Assembly: GCA_963822825.1 (NCBI GenBank)
Contig: CAWGIW010000025.1
Coordinates: forward strand, 558,001 to 622,000
Direction of reading: 5' to 3'
DNA: 64,000 bases
Origin: JAWWPY01 sp963822825
GTDB taxonomy: Bacteria; Actinomycetota; Actinomycetes; Streptosporangiales; Streptosporangiaceae
The translations under genes were made by a program, and so were the position numbers. Below, one piece after another: positions 9,101 through 16,045 of this stretch. The first letter of the stretch is position 1. Each line of letters begins with the position of its first letter. The notes beneath the pieces are model-generated. The model was not told the DNA's origin. It did not search any database and saw only the letters and a program-made list of their open reading frames with translations.

Positions 9101-9866
9101 ACGAGCCTGGCCCGGTTCCGGCGTGCGCGCTGGCCCGCGTGTCCAAGAGCAGGACGGCGCGGTTGCGCCAGCGCTGTTCCTCTCGGCGCACCATCAGCTC
9201 GCCGTGCCGAGCGGTGGAACGCCAATGCACCTTCCGCAGCTCGTCGCCGTCCCGGTAACCGCGCGGCACCACGTCGTCTTCGCCGGCGGTGGCCGCCGTG
9301 CGGGTCCGGCCGCTGCCCTCACCGTGCCAGCTCCCGGCAAGGGCGGTCCGCGGCAGCGCCGTGATGGCCGGCGTCACCACGAGGACAGAATGCTCAGCGA
9401 ATGAGTGGCCGAGTTCCACCAGGCCGAACGCATCGGCCACGCGCACCCGGAGCGGGCCGACGGTGAAGCGGCCGCGGCTGCTGGATTGGATCGGGTAGCT
9501 GAGTTCGCGGGCACCGCCTTGCTCGATGCGCTCCAGCACGAACCGGGGCCGGGTACCCAGCGGGTAGGGCACGGTGTCCTCGGCGAGGAGCAGGCCGGTC
9601 GGCAGCCGGGAAATGTTCTCCAGGCGGAGCGACACCGTGGCATGCTGCCCGGCGGGCACGCGCGTCGGCGTGATCTTGCGGAGGCAGCGGATCCGGTACC
9701 GGGCCCGGCCCGTGGCCAGCGCGGCGAACAGGGGCAGGACGAGAACCGCGATGCCGATGCTGAGCAGGGCCCGCTCGCCGAGGCCGACCCCGAGCGCCGC
9801 GACGGTGATCCCGGCCGCGAGGAATGACTTACCGCGTGTCGTAAATCCGCCGAGCGGTGCCCGCAT
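6156..9866 (-). CDS. Fused DUF58 protein and TgpA-like transglutaminase
   Basis: A 1236-residue single reading frame combining two proteins that are usually separate neighbours. Residues 1-440 are a DUF58 (von Willebrand A-like) protein with two N-terminal membrane helices and the signature YRDGDELRKVHWRSTAR. From M441 (ATG at 8546) a TgpA-type protein begins, with about six membrane helices. An extracytoplasmic transglutaminase-like domain follows with catalytic motifs RRGYCQQFA (Cys) and TTDAHAWPE (His) and the GWLRFEPTP strand. A further membrane helix and a DUF4129-like cytoplasmic tail end the protein. The ATG at 9866 has AGGAGG ten bases upstream. The gene follows moxR, the usual partner of DUF58 proteins. 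The bases at the junction read CAATGAA, so a separate TgpA start with an ATGA overlap would need only a frame shift upstream. Confidence 0.85.
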   Translation of the reverse strand: MRAPLGGFTTRGKSFLAAGITVAALGVGLGERALLSIGIAVLVLPLFAALATGRARYRIRCLRKITPTRVPAGQHATVSLRLENISRLPTGLLLAEDTVPYPLGTRPRFVLERIEQGGARELSYPIQSSSRGRFTVGPLRVRVADAFGLVELGHSFAEHSVLVVTPAITALPRTALAGSWHGEGSGRTRTAATAGEDDVVPRGYRDGDELRKVHWRSTARHGELMVRREEQRWRNRAVLLLDTRASAHAGTGPGSSFEFAVSAVASIGVHLTQAGLDGHLITDRGTASAPGRFEDILLDSLAVIKTSRGTELTHGMDGMHGPAGGLLVVVAGRLSPAQARKLAASRRDTGTAMALLLAVPTWAAAQPAHAQPAHAQPAHVPAAQGTLAEADGAAAILRAAGWRAVTVTADTPLGVAWERLQHTADLPASGPACAGRRDAAMKYRLTVTAAIATALASISLYSLVSGALWFWMGAGAAAVVGAVGALTRRRPLPPLVAALASLAGLLVYLTVLFAGSEALARVVPTGSSLHHLWSLVGQGIADSAKYTPPAPARHGILLLTVAGIGIVAVAVDLLAVRLRRPASAGLPLLVLFCVPLTTSGPRGTVGATVSFCLGMTGYLALLAADGRERLRVWGRLVTLRQSRGDDMARPASGPNTGELAASGRRIGLAAVTLALCVPLLVPGLRDHKLQFVGGDGTGVGQGIGSGGSLPSPLAQMNDDLHRSTASDVLVLRTAVAEPEYLQVYVLGTLTATSWTLAPWTASPLRGGRLPAAPGTNSGMATTTQRTRITLATGLTGSQYAGNFLPLPYPAQTVGIAGNWLTDKRTLMTYSPNSSLSGLSYSVTSKEPAPTAQQLQQSPAPPAAIARDDLPVPASFTRLTKLARQITRGQTSSYGRAVALQRWFTTGGRFTYSLNVSQLNSSSALIQFLTTTRRGYCQQFAFAMAVLARLVGIPSRVAIGYTPGTYLGKGRWQVKTTDAHAWPELYFQGAGWLRFEPTPAGTGGQDTAFEPAYTYPLLPVTPGSATASPTAAAGVPSSKASQAGGSHGAKLQELGSGSTTGGKHHSSSSPVGAVLAAALGLALITPWSARSLTRRRRWLSAGDDSRQADAAWHELLDDLADHRIASPASESPRALAARIAATLRLDPTESAALLRIARAEERALYAREPAASGTLRADVAVVRRAVSRMVSRPARWYARLLPASTLAPAGAALQHALDVFGWMDRVTVRRQPWQPPS
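8731..8775 (-). repeat. Three 15-bp tandem repeats inside the DUF58-transglutaminase gene
   Basis: Three copies at 8731-8745, 8746-8760 and 8761-8775 encode AQPAH three times on the minus strand. They lie in the linker at the end of the DUF58 half, about 75 codons before the transglutaminase half. The unit length keeps the frame. Confidence 0.85.
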
Positions 9867-9907
9867 TCCGGCATTTCCTCCTGTCCTGGTGGCCGTCGCC
9901 GCTGTGC

Positions 9908-10885
9908 TTACCGCAGCCGCGGCAGCGGTATCTGCTCGACTATCGCGGCCAGCACCCGCTCGGGATACTGCCGCTCGACCATGGCCTCGGCGGTGGGCAG
10001 CAGCCGGTGCGCGAGCACCGGGCCGGCCAGTGCCTGCACGTCATCAGGGATCACGAAGTCACGCCCGTCGAGCGCGGCGCGCGCCCGGCTGGCCCGCAGC
10101 AGGTGCAGGGAGGCGCGCGGGGATGCGCCCAGCCGCAGATCCGGCGAGGACCGGGTGGCGCCGACGAGGGTGATGACGTACTGCTTCAATGCCTCCGCCA
10201 CGTGCACGCGGCGTACGGCCGAGATCAGCTCGCGCACGTCCCCGGCGGTCGCCACCGGCTTCAGCGTGTCCAGCGGCGACGATGAGCCGTGTATGTCCAG
10301 CATCGCCAGTTCCGCCTCGGGGCTGGGGTAGCCCATGGAGATGCGCGCGGTGAAGCGGTCCCGCTGGGCCTCGGGGAGCGGGTAGGTGCCCTCCATTTCC
10401 ACCGGGTTCTGGGTGGCGATGACCATGAACGGCCCCTCCAGCGGGTAGGTGGTGCCATCCACCGTCACCTGCCGTTCCTCCATACATTCCAGCAACGCGG
10501 ACTGGGTCTTCGGGGACGCCCGGTTGATTTCGTCGCCGACCACGATGTTCGCGAATACCGGACCGGGCTTGAACTCGAAGTCCCTGCGCTCCTGGTGGTA
10601 GGCGCTGACGCCGGTGATGTCGCTCGGCAGCAGGTCGGGCGTGAACTGGATGCGCTGGACCGAGCAGTCGGTGGACCGGGCGAGCGCCTTGGCCAGCAAG
10701 GTCTTGCCGACCCCGGGAACGTCCTCGATCAGCACGTGCCCCTCGGCCAGCAGGACGGTGAGCGCGAGCCGGACGGCATCTGCCTTCCCCTCGATCACGG
10801 ACTCGATGGCCTGGCCGACGCGGTGTCCAACCTGCACCAGGTCGTCGAGCGTGCGCTCGGCGTCCCGCCCCATGTCCAAGGACAC
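9908..10885 (-). CDS. moxR: MoxR-family AAA+ ATPase
   Basis: A 325-residue MoxR ATPase. Walker A is EDVPGVGKTLLAKALA and Walker B with the MoxR signature is VVGDEINRASPKTQSALLE. Sensor 1 (VIATQNPVEMEGTYPLPEAQ) and the C-terminal lid (sensor 2 region, about 230-320) are also present. MoxR proteins act as chaperone-like ATPases, usually with DUF58 and von Willebrand proteins, and the fused DUF58 gene follows directly on the same strand. The GTG at 10885 was chosen over the GTG or ATG codons further upstream because GAGGAGG lies five bases before it. It diverges from the mraZ promoter region. Confidence 0.93.
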   Translation of the reverse strand: MSLDMGRDAERTLDDLVQVGHRVGQAIESVIEGKADAVRLALTVLLAEGHVLIEDVPGVGKTLLAKALARSTDCSVQRIQFTPDLLPSDITGVSAYHQERRDFEFKPGPVFANIVVGDEINRASPKTQSALLECMEERQVTVDGTTYPLEGPFMVIATQNPVEMEGTYPLPEAQRDRFTARISMGYPSPEAELAMLDIHGSSSPLDTLKPVATAGDVRELISAVRRVHVAEALKQYVITLVGATRSSPDLRLGASPRASLHLLRASRARAALDGRDFVIPDDVQALAGPVLAHRLLPTAEAMVERQYPERVLAAIVEQIPLPRLR

Positions 10886-11107
10886 CTGTCCTCCTCGTTC
10901 TCCTGGCGCGTTCCTGGTCACCGGCCGCGCGGCGGCCGGGCCGCCAGTGTGATGGTCCGTTCTGACAGTACGTCCTGCTATGGCTTACGCGCGATAAAGG
11001 TCAAGGGTTCAGTACCGGGGTGGCGAGCGGCTTGGCACCCCACTTTGCTCCATCCCCCTGAACTGGCATTTCGTGAGCTCCAGTGGGGGATATAGGTTCG
11101 CCGGACG

Positions 11108-11135
11108 TTGACGGTGGGGAAATGTGGGGTACAGT
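11108..11135 (+). promoter_or_regulatory. Probable mraZ (dcw operon) promoter
   Basis: TTGACG at 11108-11113 and TACAGT at 11130-11135 are separated by 16 bases. This is a good match to the housekeeping sigma pattern of actinomycetes. The first two MraZ operator repeats fill the spacer. Transcription would begin about 60 bases before mraZ. The rest of the moxR-mraZ gap (10886-11107) shows no further structure. Confidence 0.6.
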
Positions 11136-11149
11136 GGTGCGCTGTGGGG
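11114..11149 (+). promoter_or_regulatory. MraZ operator: four GTGGNG boxes at 10-bp spacing
   Basis: GTGGGG at 11114, GTGGGG at 11124, GTGGTG at 11134 and GTGGGG at 11144 are exactly 10 bp apart. This is the helical phasing of known MraZ boxes (TGGGN direct repeats). They lie between the -35 and the start region of the mraZ promoter. Autorepression of the dcw operon by MraZ is therefore expected. Confidence 0.8.
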
Positions 11150-11201
11150 GGCAGAGCATGCAGCTGGCGACTGCGTATGCGGGAGTGGGAGGTGAGTGCC
11201 G

Positions 11202-11633
11202 GTGTTCCTGGGCACTCACACGCCACGCCTCGACGAGAAGGGCCGGCTGTTCCTGCCCGCGAAGTACCGTGAGGAACTCGCGGGAGGCCTGGTGATCACC
11301 AAAGGCCAGGAGCGCTGCCTCTACGTCTTCCCCGTCCCGGAATTCACCCGGATCACCGAGGCCCTGCGGACCGCGCCGGTGACGGCGAAAAGCGTGCGTG
11401 ACTACAGCCGCGTCTTCTTCGCCAGCGCTTCCGACGAGGTTCCTGACAAGCAGGGCCGCATCACCATCCCGCCCGGGCTGCGCGAGTACGCGGCCCTGGA
11501 TCGCGACTGCGCCGTGATCGGCGCTAACACCCGGCTCGAGATCTGGGATTCCGCCGCGTGGGAGTCCTACCTGGGGCAACAGGAGGATGCGTTCTCAGCG
11601 GCGTCTGAGGAGGTGCTGCCCGGAGTTCTGTGA
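11202..11633 (+). CDS. mraZ: Transcriptional regulator MraZ
   Basis: A 143-residue protein with two AbrB-like DNA-binding repeats. Their signatures are HTPRLDEKGRLFLPAKYRE and, about 70 residues later, PDKQGRITIPPGLREYA. MraZ is a ring-shaped regulator of the division and cell-wall cluster and of its own gene. The GTG at 11202 gives the usual MFLGTHT start and leaves about nine bases to the GGAGG ribosome site; a GTG at 11196 is the alternative. Its predicted operator lies directly upstream. A 446-base gap separates it from rsmH, unusually long for this gene pair. Confidence 0.95.
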   Translation: MFLGTHTPRLDEKGRLFLPAKYREELAGGLVITKGQERCLYVFPVPEFTRITEALRTAPVTAKSVRDYSRVFFASASDEVPDKQGRITIPPGLREYAALDRDCAVIGANTRLEIWDSAAWESYLGQQEDAFSAASEEVLPGVL

Positions 11634-11874
11634 GCGGGGCCGGCGGAACCGGCACCGCCGTGCTCGGCGAGGTCTCCACCCGCGCCTGGGTGATCACGTC
11701 GGCTGGCATCACTTCCCCGGTGCCAGGCGATTTCCGGGCCGCCCGCGCGTCGCGCGGATGGGGACCTGGCCGAGTACGGACCGACATGTGACTTGGCGGA
11801 CAGCCAGCGCCGCCACCGGGCGGCCCGCCAGCCAACCGGCACACCCAGCGGACCGCCGGGCCATCGGCACCCGG

Positions 11875-12036
11875 CCGAACGGCACAGCCCGGCAGACGGC
11901 CGGCCGAACGGCACCAGCCCGGCAGACGGCCGGCCGAACGGCACAGCCCGGCAGACGGCCGGCCGAACGGCACAGCCCGGCAGACGGCCGGCCGAACGGC
12001 ACAGCCGGCGGACCGCCGGCCGAACGGCACAGCACC
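11875..12036. repeat. 29-bp tandem repeat array in the long mraZ-rsmH gap
   Basis: Copies begin at 11875, 11904 (30 bp), 11934, 11963, 11992 (degenerate) and 12020 (partial). The unit starts CCGAACGGCACAGCCC and ends GGCAGACGGCCGG. Each unit contains short inverted repeats such as CCGG-CCGG, so the transcript could fold into serial hairpins. The unit is not a multiple of three and no protein-like reading frame crosses it. The array fills much of the 11634-12079 gap, which is the untranslated leader of rsmH if the operon is read from mraZ. The rest of that gap shows only a 53-codon frame (11630-11791) that overlaps the mraZ stop and resembles nothing known. Confidence 0.85.
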
Positions 12037-12079
12037 CGCCGATCCGGAGCGGGGCGAGTAACGGCGAGAGTGGGGGCGG

Positions 12080-13084
12080 ATGGGCACAGCGGCAGCCGGG
12101 CATCTGCCGGTCATGGTCGAGGAGGTCCTCGGCCTGTTCGCGCCCGCTCTGGAGCCGAGCGGCGCGATCCTGGTCGACGCGACGCTGGGCCGCGGCGGCC
12201 ACGCCCGGGCGCTGCTGGACGCCCATCCGGACCTCGCTCTGATCGGGGTGGATACCGACGCCCAGGCGATCGAGGAGTCGCGCAGGCTGCTCGCCCCGTA
12301 CGCCGGCCGGGTGACGCTGGTGCACGGCCGCAATGATGAGATCCCCGCTCTGCTGTCCCGCCCGGACCTGGGGGGCCACGACCGGGGGGTGCGAGACCAG
12401 GGGGAGCGGGGCGGTCAGAGGGTCCAGGGCGTCTTGTTCGACCTGGGCGTATCCTCCCCGCAGCTGGACGATCCGGGGCGCGGTTTCGCGTACTCCTATG
12501 ACGCTCCCTTGGACATGCGGATGGACCAGGGTAATCCGCTCACCGCCGCAGACGTGCTGAACACCTATCCAGCCGAGCGGATCGCACACGTACTGCGCGA
12601 GTACGGCGAGGAGCGGTTCGCGCGGCGGATCGCCGACGCCGTGGTCAAGGAGCGGTCCAGGGCCCCGCTGACGTCGACCGCTCGCCTGGTCGAGATCGTC
12701 CGCGACTCGATTCCCGCGGCTGCCCGGCGGACGGGCGGCAACCCGGCCAAGCGGACATTCCAGGCCTTGCGGATCGAGGTCAACGGCGAACTGGAGGCGC
12801 TTGGGCGGGCGCTGCCCGCGGCCCTGGATGCGCTGGCCGTGGGCGGCCGCATTGTGGTGCTCGCGTACCACTCGCTGGAGGACCGGGCGGTCAAGGGCGC
12901 CCTGACCAGTGCGTCCGCCGACACAACCCCGCACGGGCTGCCCGTGCCTCTGGAGTCGGGGCGACCGCGGTTTCGGCTGCTGACCCGGGGCGCGCAGCGG
13001 CCGTCCGCGGACGAGGTGGCCCGCAACCCGCGGGCCGCCTCCGCCCGGCTGCGGGCGGCCGAGCGGATCAGGGAAGCCGCATGA
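12080..13084 (+). CDS. rsmH: 16S rRNA (cytosine-1402-N4)-methyltransferase RsmH
   Basis: A 334-residue RsmH (MraW), normal length. It methylates N4 of C1402 in the ribosomal P site using SAM. Motifs are GHLPVMVEEVL at the start, VDATLGRGGHARALL (motif I), IGVDTDAQAI, GVLFDLGVSSPQLDDPGRGF, NPAKRTFQALRIEVN and VLAYHSLEDRAVK. A short insertion rich in Arg, Gly and Asp (about residues 95-115) precedes GVLFDLGVSS. The ATG at 12080 has GGGGGCG upstream. The gene follows the 29-bp tandem array and precedes ftsL. Confidence 0.95.
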   Translation: MGTAAAGHLPVMVEEVLGLFAPALEPSGAILVDATLGRGGHARALLDAHPDLALIGVDTDAQAIEESRRLLAPYAGRVTLVHGRNDEIPALLSRPDLGGHDRGVRDQGERGGQRVQGVLFDLGVSSPQLDDPGRGFAYSYDAPLDMRMDQGNPLTAADVLNTYPAERIAHVLREYGEERFARRIADAVVKERSRAPLTSTARLVEIVRDSIPAAARRTGGNPAKRTFQALRIEVNGELEALGRALPAALDALAVGGRIVVLAYHSLEDRAVKGALTSASADTTPHGLPVPLESGRPRFRLLTRGAQRPSADEVARNPRAASARLRAAERIREAA

Positions 13085-13150
13085 CCAGCGGCCGCGGGCT
13101 CGGACGCGGGTGACCGGGAGCAAGGGGAGCCTAGTGGTGAAGGGGACGCA

Positions 13151-13897
13151 GTGGTGAGCGGAAACAGCGATACACAGGCCGGATCGGGAACCCGCACCAG
13201 GACGGCCTCGGCCGAGCCCGGCCGGGCGCGCTCCCGGCAGCCACGCCCGGCACCGGGCAGCGGCCGGACCGGCACGCGGCGGCCCGCCACTGGCCGGCCG
13301 GTCACGGAGCGTGCCGGGACGGAGCGGCCCGCCAGCGCCTGGCCGGTCACGGGACGGCCCGCTACCGGAAGGCCCGCTACGGGACGGCCCGCCACCGGAA
13401 GGCCCGCTAACGGAAGGCCCGCCACCGGAAGGCCGGTCACCGGACGGCCCGCCACCGGAAGGCCGGTCACGGGACGGCCCGCCACCGGAAGGCCGGTCAC
13501 CGGACGGCCGGGCCTCGCGGGCACCGCGGATAGCCTGCGGCGGGTCGCCGGCGGGACAGCGGCCCGCACCTCGTCTCGGACGTCGTTCATCCTGCTCGTA
13601 GTCGGCCTCCTCGGTGGCGGGCTGCTCAGCCTGCTGATCATCAACACCACCCTGGCCGCCGGCTCGTACCAGATCTCCTCCCTGCAGAAGGCCGAGGCGG
13701 CGCGCACCCAGCAGATCGCGACGCTCAGCCAGCAGGTCGCCGCCGACCGGTCGGCGGCGGTGATCGAGCACCGGGCGCTCCAGCTCGGCATGGTCGCGCC
13801 CCCCCTGACCAGTTATCTTGACCTGCAGACGGGCCGCATCACGCACCAGCCGGCCACCGACCCGGGCATCCCCGTCGTGCGCGGCTGGGTACCGTGA
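13151..13897 (+). CDS. ftsL: FtsL-like division protein with a long repetitive N-terminal tail
   Basis: A 248-residue bitopic membrane protein. Residues 1-130 are a cytoplasmic, Arg/Pro/Gly/Thr-rich tail containing a run of GRPAT/GRPVT pentapeptides. A single membrane helix (TSFILLVVGLLGGGLLSLL, about 142-162) follows. The periplasmic heptad-like region (LQKAEAARTQQIATLSQQ) matches the FtsL/DivIC coiled coil. FtsL links FtsQ and DivIC to FtsW-FtsI. Identification rests on position between rsmH and ftsI plus topology, since FtsL sequence is poorly conserved. GTG at 13151 or 13154 can serve as start. The stop overlaps the ftsI start (GTGA). Confidence 0.88.
   Translation: MVSGNSDTQAGSGTRTRTASAEPGRARSRQPRPAPGSGRTGTRRPATGRPVTERAGTERPASAWPVTGRPATGRPATGRPATGRPANGRPATGRPVTGRPATGRPVTGRPATGRPVTGRPGLAGTADSLRRVAGGTAARTSSRTSFILLVVGLLGGGLLSLLIINTTLAAGSYQISSLQKAEAARTQQIATLSQQVAADRSAAVIEHRALQLGMVAPPLTSYLDLQTGRITHQPATDPGIPVVRGWVP
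13345..13512 (+). repeat. 15-bp (30-bp higher order) tandem repeat in ftsL
   Basis: Eleven or so degenerate 15-base units encode the pentapeptides GRPAT, GRPAN and GRPVT. From about 13435 they form a 30-bp higher-order unit alternating GRPVT and GRPAT. The period keeps the frame. Confidence 0.85.
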
Positions 13898-16026
13898 CGG
13901 GGAGCGAAGCAGGCGGCCGCGGCAGCCCGCGGCGGGCGGGGCCGCCCGGGACGGCCGGCGGGTCCCGCCGGCCGGGGGAGCCCAGGCGGGGCCGCGACGG
14001 CGGCCCGGGCCCCGGCGCCGATGGCTGGCGGGGGCGTACCCGCCAGCCCCGGGAGGACCAGGGGCCCAGGGACGACCCGCGTTTCCGGGACGGCCCTGGC
14101 GGCAGGCGTGCCGCCGGCAACCGCAGATCGCCGCCCGATGGCGGCCGGCGGCCGGCCCGTGACATCAGGCCGCCAGCCCGGGCCGGCCGGCCCGGCTGGC
14201 CCGGCGGTGCGGGCCGGGCCGGGAGTACCGGCCGGGCCGGCCGGCCCGGCGGCGCCTCGTTCCCGCCCCGCCCCGCCCTGCGCCGGGGGAGCCCCGCGCG
14301 CCGTCTGCACGTCACCCTGCTGTGCATCGGCTTCGTGCTGTCGCTGGTGGCGGGGAGGCTCATTGAGCTACAGGGGCTGGATGGCCCCAGGTACCAGGCT
14401 CTGGCCGAGCGCCAGCGGCTGCATTTCATACCCGAGCCAGCGGTGCGCGGCAGCATCACCACCGCGGACGGCACCACGCTGGCCATGACCGTGCCCACCG
14501 ATCTCGTGTTCGCCGACCCACCCCTCATCGCCCAGGCGAAGGCGTCGCCGGCCACGGTGGCGGCCGCGCTCGCGGGCCCGCTGGGCATGACCCAGCCCGC
14601 CATCCTGGCCTTGCTTCAGCACCCGACGTCCAAGGACTACGTGGTGCTGAAGCAGGCCGTCTCGGCGACGGTCGGCCAGCGCATCGCCGCCCTCAACGAG
14701 CCCGGCATCAACCTGAGCCCCTCGGACACCCGCGCATACCCCAACGGGGACCTCGCCGCGAACGTCGTCGGCTTCACCAATACCGACAGCGCGGGGGACC
14801 TGGTCGGGGAGGCCGGGGTCGAGCAGTCCTTCAACTCGCTGCTGGCGGGCAAGGACGGCCGGAGCGAGTACGAGGTCGGTACGACCGGCCAGCCGATCCC
14901 GGTGGGGGAGGACAAGACGCAGCCGGTGGTGCCGGGCGGTAACGTGCGGCTCACCATCGAGGCCGACATTCAGTACGAGGCCGAGCAGGCCTGCGCGGAG
15001 CAGGTCCGCAAAGTCGACGCCGCGAACTGCACCGCGGTCGTGATGCAGCCGGGCACCGGGAAGATCCTCGCGCTCGCCCAGGCGCCGTCGTTCAATCCCG
15101 CCTCCCCCTCCAGCGTGGCCGCGACCACCGACATGCCGGTGACCGACGTATTCGACCCGGGCAGCACCGCGAAGGTGATCACCGTCGCGGCGGCGCTGGA
15201 GCAGGGCGGGCAGACGCCGATGACCGCTTACACGATCCCCAACCAGATCGTCGTGGACGGATTCTCGTTCCACGACGGCGACTATCACCCGACCGAGCGG
15301 CTCACCGTGGCGGGGATCCTCGCGCACTCCAGCAACGTGGGCATGGTGCAGGTGGTCCAGCACGTGCCCCCCTCGGTGCAGTACCAGTACTACAAGGCGT
15401 TCGGCATCGGGCAGCCCAGCGGGCTCGGCCTGCCCGCCGCGAGCGACGGCCTCCTCTACCCGGTCGCCAAGTGGTGGGGAGACGAGCGCTACACCATGGC
15501 TTTCGGGCAGGGAGTGGCCGTCACCGCCGTCCAGATGGCCAGTGTCTATGCGACCATCGCCAACGGCGGGGTGCGCGTGCCACCGTCCATCGTGGCCGGG
15601 ACGACGAATGCCAGCGGGCGCTTCGTGCCGGCCCAGCCGCCCGCCAGCCACCGCGTGCTCAAGACCACGACCGCCAGCGAACTGATGGCCATCCTCCAGC
15701 AGGTGCCGTATCTCGATGCCACGCTGGCCTACCAGCCCTGGGGGGAGATACCGGGGTACTCGATCGCATCCAAGACCGGGACGGCCCAGATCGCGAACTC
15801 CCAAGGCTGCCTGTGCTCGTACGGGTCGAGCTATATCGGCATCGGGCCGGCCAGCGGCCCCAAACTGGTGGTGGCGGTCAACGTGCAGGACCCACGCAAG
15901 GGCGGCTACTTCGGCAACGAGGTGGCCGGACCGGTGTTCAACAAGATCATGAAGTTCGCGCTGCAAACCCTGAAGATCGCGCCGGATGGTGCGAAGCGTC
16001 CGGACGTGCGGCTCACGGCGCCGTGA
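13894..16026 (+). CDS. ftsI: Division-specific penicillin-binding protein 2 (FtsI)
   Basis: A 710-residue class B PBP, the septal transpeptidase that cross-links new peptidoglycan with FtsW. A Gly/Arg/Pro-rich cytoplasmic tail of about 130 residues precedes one membrane anchor (HVTLLCIGFVLSLVAGRLIE). The PBP dimerisation domain and transpeptidase domain follow. Active-site motifs are STAK (S424, K427), SSN (S479-N481) and KTG (K627). There are no C-terminal PASTA domains, as expected for FtsI. The GTG start at 13894 overlaps the ftsL stop. The long low-complexity tail is matched by the tail of the neighbouring FtsL. Confidence 0.95.
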   Translation: MTGSEAGGRGSPRRAGPPGTAGGSRRPGEPRRGRDGGPGPGADGWRGRTRQPREDQGPRDDPRFRDGPGGRRAAGNRRSPPDGGRRPARDIRPPARAGRPGWPGGAGRAGSTGRAGRPGGASFPPRPALRRGSPARRLHVTLLCIGFVLSLVAGRLIELQGLDGPRYQALAERQRLHFIPEPAVRGSITTADGTTLAMTVPTDLVFADPPLIAQAKASPATVAAALAGPLGMTQPAILALLQHPTSKDYVVLKQAVSATVGQRIAALNEPGINLSPSDTRAYPNGDLAANVVGFTNTDSAGDLVGEAGVEQSFNSLLAGKDGRSEYEVGTTGQPIPVGEDKTQPVVPGGNVRLTIEADIQYEAEQACAEQVRKVDAANCTAVVMQPGTGKILALAQAPSFNPASPSSVAATTDMPVTDVFDPGSTAKVITVAAALEQGGQTPMTAYTIPNQIVVDGFSFHDGDYHPTERLTVAGILAHSSNVGMVQVVQHVPPSVQYQYYKAFGIGQPSGLGLPAASDGLLYPVAKWWGDERYTMAFGQGVAVTAVQMASVYATIANGGVRVPPSIVAGTTNASGRFVPAQPPASHRVLKTTTASELMAILQQVPYLDATLAYQPWGEIPGYSIASKTGTAQIANSQGCLCSYGSSYIGIGPASGPKLVVAVNVQDPRKGGYFGNEVAGPVFNKIMKFALQTLKIAPDGAKRPDVRLTAP

Positions 16027-16045
16027 TCAGCGGTACCCTCGGCCC

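Noticed and set aside
11587..12336. Open frames across the mraZ-rsmH gap, including a 53-codon one starting GTGA at 11630
   Set aside because: The frames run through a 29-bp repeat, which changes phase every unit, and show no domain. The short one has no ribosome site of its own beyond coupling.
14368..15966. 532-codon antisense frame inside ftsI
   Set aside because: It overlaps the complete FtsI transpeptidase and shows only His/Arg/Gly-rich low-complexity sequence.
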